A DNA stretch of 64,000 nt from contig CP126121.1 in assembly GCA_030123625.1 (NCBI GenBank), forward strand, positions 2,830,179-2,894,178. Reading direction: 5' to 3'. The stretch's first letter is position 1. Each line of letters starts with the position of its first letter. Source of the DNA: Nitrospira sp. (lineage in GTDB: Bacteria; Nitrospirota; Nitrospiria; Nitrospirales; Nitrospiraceae). The position numbers and the translations under genes are program-made. Shown here in pieces: positions 61,755-64,000 of this stretch. The notes beneath the pieces were generated by a model. That model was not told the DNA's origin and made no database searches. It saw only the letters and a list, made by a program, of their open reading frames with translations.

Positions 61755-62989
61755 GATGCCTGGGTAGTCGTCCCCGGCGCGCCGAGCGGAAGGGTAGCTT
61801 CTCCCCTTGGCGTTCCTGTCCCGGCCGTCACTGAACCCGACATCACGGCATCCGGATCGGATTTGGCTGCAGCAACCGCCACTTCGGTGACGTCGGTCGC
61901 CACCTCCACTGTATAGGCCGTGGTGCTTCGAACAAAGTCCGGAATTAAGGTGCCTGGCGTTACAGTCAATGCCGACAGATTGTTGTCGCTGGAAGGGGCT
62001 GCCCGTTCGATATCGATGCGATATGTTTTTGAGTTTCCATTCTGGGCCGTCACCGTGACCTCTACCTGAGTGGTGGTCCCAGGACCGCCGAGTTGAATGG
62101 TCGCTTGTCCTTCATTCGGCACATCACCCGATATCACGGCATTCGGATCCGCCTTGGTTGCGGAAACGGTGACGCTGGTGACCTTCGTTCCCACGTCCAC
62201 CGTGTAGTTGCGGGTTCCCGCTGCAAAGCGTGGAGTCAACGTGCCGGGTTCCACCTTCAAGGCCGATAGATCGTTGTTGCCGGAGGCGGCTCTCTGTATG
62301 GTGATGCTGTAGGTCTTGCTGCTTCCATTCGGAGCGGTCACGGTGAGCGATAACATTTTACTTGTTCCTGGTCCGTCCAGCGCGATCGTCGCTTGTCCCG
62401 TGGGAACGCCGGCGGCGGCGGTCATAGAACCAGATATCACGGCGTCCGGATCGGACTTGGTCGCGGAAACCGTGACGGTGGTGACGTCAGTCGCCACGTC
62501 AACCGTGTAGGTCAACTTGTTCGGAGCAAAGGAAGGGTCCAAGGAGCCCGATGTGACGCTCAAGGCCGACAGATTGTTGTCGCTCGATAAGAGTCTCGTG
62601 ACGGTGACGGTATAGGCGCCCTCACCCCCGGTCTGTGACGACAAGGCGATGGTGATGGTGGCGGTGGATCCCGGCGGGCCTAGGGGGACAGACCGTCCCT
62701 GCCCTGCAGCGGTTGAAACTCCATTGATCGTCATCGTAGTCGTGCTGTCTGTAGGCGCGGCCGTCACAGTGACGCTGGTAGCGGCCGTAGGCGCATCGAC
62801 CGTGTAGGTCGAGATATTGCTGGAAAACGCTGGCTGGAGGGTGCCGGGGGTGACCGCCAAACTGGAGAGCGGTACCTGAGGCGCGTTCGAAACCGACACG
62901 CTGTCCCCGCAGCTGTAAGAACTCAGACCGATGGAGACGGCGAGGGCGGCAGTCCACCATGGTCCCATAAAAGCCAGAACGCGTTTCAT
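61385..62989 (-). CDS. Cadherin-like beta-sandwich lipoprotein, larger paralog
   Basis: 534 aa. Leader (FMGPWWTAALAVSIGLSS) ending YSCGDS, then five cadherin-like domains. Sequence blocks like NNLSALTVTPGTLIPDF repeat along the protein. The last domain is identical in sequence to that of the neighbour at 59909-60931. Start ATG 62989 is preferred to one at 63004. Probably a surface-exposed scaffold; binding partner unknown. Confidence 0.82.
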   Translation of the reverse strand: MKRVLAFMGPWWTAALAVSIGLSSYSCGDSVSVSNAPQVPLSSLAVTPGTLQPAFSSNISTYTVDAPTAATSVTVTAAPTDSTTTMTINGVSTAAGQGRSVPLGPPGSTATITIALSSQTGGEGAYTVTVTRLLSSDNNLSALSVTSGSLDPSFAPNKLTYTVDVATDVTTVTVSATKSDPDAVISGSMTAAAGVPTGQATIALDGPGTSKMLSLTVTAPNGSSKTYSITIQRAASGNNDLSALKVEPGTLTPRFAAGTRNYTVDVGTKVTSVTVSATKADPNAVISGDVPNEGQATIQLGGPGTTTQVEVTVTAQNGNSKTYRIDIERAAPSSDNNLSALTVTPGTLIPDFVRSTTAYTVEVATDVTEVAVAAAKSDPDAVMSGSVTAGTGTPRGEATLPLGAPGTTTQASITMTAPNGSSKTYSLTIHRAASSNNKLSRLTVSVGSLTPSFAPTTLNYTVNVNGFTPSMTISATKQDPNAVMSASGSVIAPSGVPTGQVTVPLQGASIDVPITVIAQDGSPQIYRITVNRSF

Positions 62990-63237
62990 TGTGGCGCACA
63001 TCACTGTCCCTATGCGTATGGAGTCGAGGGCACTCTGTTCTGGGGAACCAAAACGCTAGGTAATGGAGACTACGAGATGGTCCAGACGCTACAGAGGCTA
63101 AGTAGGCGCTAAAGGTATAACCAATACAATCGGCGAGGTCAAGACTTCAAATCGAGATGCGGTGGACCGATGTGCGTGCATTCAACACGGTCGCACCGAT
63201 GTCGCCGGCGGCATGCCCGAGTATGGCATCCCTGGGA

Positions 63238-64000
63238 TTACGGGAATCCGGGGGCTATCGTGTCGATGGTCACAGGCAAGGGTGGACTCTGGGAAGACTC
63301 ACCCCCGGCATTGGTCACCGTACTGGTAATCGTATGGTCACCGTCGCTCAATGCAGACGTTGGCTTCAGGGTGTTGGCTCCCTGATTGAAGGTCGAATCA
63401 ACTTTGTTCCCATCTACATAGAGGTTCGGAGTTTCTCCCGAGCCAGGCTGGGATATTCTGAATCTTGGTGTGTTGACATTAGTGATGTTGTCGGAATCCT
63501 GGCCAGGAAGGAATCCAGAGTCATCCTGCGGGATCAAATCCGGCGCACTCACCGGTGCGGGCGGCGCCGTGGGTGTTGCTCGGATAAGGTCGATGCTGTA
63601 TGTCTTTGAAGCTCCACTGGGCGCAGTGACGATAATAGATACCGGTGTGGTAGCCCCAGAGAGCGTAATGTTCGCCTGACCGCTATTAGGTACGTCCCCT
63701 GAAATCACCGCATTCGAGTCTGCCTTGGTCGCGGAGATAGCAACGCTTGTGACATCGCTCGCGACATTTACTGTGTAGCTCAGTGTGTCCGCAGCAAAGG
63801 CAGGAGACAAGGATCCGGGTGTTACGCTCAACGCCGACAGATTATTGTTGCTCGCGGGTGCTGCGCGGTGGATAGTGACGCGGTACTCCTGTGGGGCTCC
63901 AGAGGGTGCCGTGACGATGATCGACACCGGTGTGTCTGAGTCTTGTCCGCCTAGTGTAACGGCTGCCTGTCCCGTGCGGGTCCCTGCTGGGACCGTGACG
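63238..64000 (-). CDS. Cadherin-like and Ig-like surface protein, 5' part beyond the window
   Basis: C-terminal part of a larger gene, open through the right edge. At least two cadherin-like domains (NNLSALSVTPGSLSPAF and so on) are followed by a Pro-rich linker and an Ig-like beta domain with DGDHTITSTVTNAGGESSQS, ending TIDTIAPGFP. The terminal domain resembles Big/BapA-type prefix repeats. It is a third member of the array; its start and any leader lie outside. Confidence 0.8.
   Translation of the reverse strand, partial: VTVPAGTRTGQAAVTLGGQDSDTPVSIIVTAPSGAPQEYRVTIHRAAPASNNNLSALSVTPGSLSPAFAADTLSYTVNVASDVTSVAISATKADSNAVISGDVPNSGQANITLSGATTPVSIIVTAPSGASKTYSIDLIRATPTAPPAPVSAPDLIPQDDSGFLPGQDSDNITNVNTPRFRISQPGSGETPNLYVDGNKVDSTFNQGANTLKPTSALSDGDHTITSTVTNAGGESSQSPPLPVTIDTIAPGFP

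Noticed and set aside
59909-64000. CRISPR-like repetition
   Set aside because: The repeats are about 90-codon protein domains with divergence typical of coding repeats, not short equal-spaced repeats and spacers.

Overview
The window reads as chromosomal DNA of a moderately GC-rich Gram-negative bacterium. The style of the proteome (lipoproteins, periplasmic proteins, cadherin-like beta-sandwich lipoproteins, many short secreted proteins, small toxin-antitoxin modules) suggests Nitrospira or a close relative in Nitrospirota. This assignment is inference: no rRNA or nitrification gene lies here. Housekeeping genes (polA, nth, lgt, hemD, rplI, rpsU, glyA, nrdR, one tRNA-Leu) show this is a core chromosome with accessory insertions, not a plasmid or prophage.

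Region by region. 0-7.1 kb is accessory: an MntA/HepT module, a Uma2-type nuclease, a frameshifted nucleotidyltransferase with an overlapping small partner, a three-gene operon of stand-alone prodomain, subtilase with a Gly-Gly-Cys C-terminal sorting tail and CPBP intramembrane protease (a likely JDVT-CTERM/MrtJ-type pair), and a flavin-binding oxidase-fold protein. 7.5-12.3 kb is a topoisomerase VI B-A-helicase operon, unusual in bacteria. 12.3-16.9 kb holds a Tat-exported tyrosinase lipoprotein with a secreted partner, flanked by an intact DUF433/DUF5615 pair and a decayed copy of it, plus a frameshifted DUF3817 gene. 17.5-22.7 kb holds an HxlR regulator divergent from pirin, an acetyltransferase, a secreted EEP-family hydrolase, a peroxiredoxin and small thiol or zinc proteins.

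22.7-29.6 kb encodes an AddB/AddA-type helicase-nuclease pair followed by a small zincin. 31-41 kb carries lgt, tRNA-Leu, polA (proofreading motifs lost), nth, rpsU, ftcD and a TusA-like protein. 41.5-50.1 kb has a Rieske oxygenase, a CPA2 antiporter, an operon of four-helix-bundle protein, MBL hydrolase with a PqqD-like segment and sugar-nucleotide epimerase, a VOC protein and hemD. 50.5-51.3 kb is a VapBC-like module whose toxin has an in-frame stop. 51.5-59.9 kb has two dehydrogenases, YceI, and a one-carbon/threonine block (tdh-kbl, rplI, glyA, nrdR), then a histidine kinase with an N-terminal Rossmann domain and its NarL-type regulator. 59.9-64 kb is an array of three cadherin-like lipoprotein or surface genes, two of which share a 370-bp segment with only three silent differences.

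Functional links: tdh and kbl split threonine to glycine and acetyl-CoA, and glyA connects glycine to serine and folate C1 units; AddAB, Nth, Pol I and possibly topoisomerase VI serve DNA repair and topology; the subtilase operon and the cadherin-like array point to an elaborate cell surface.
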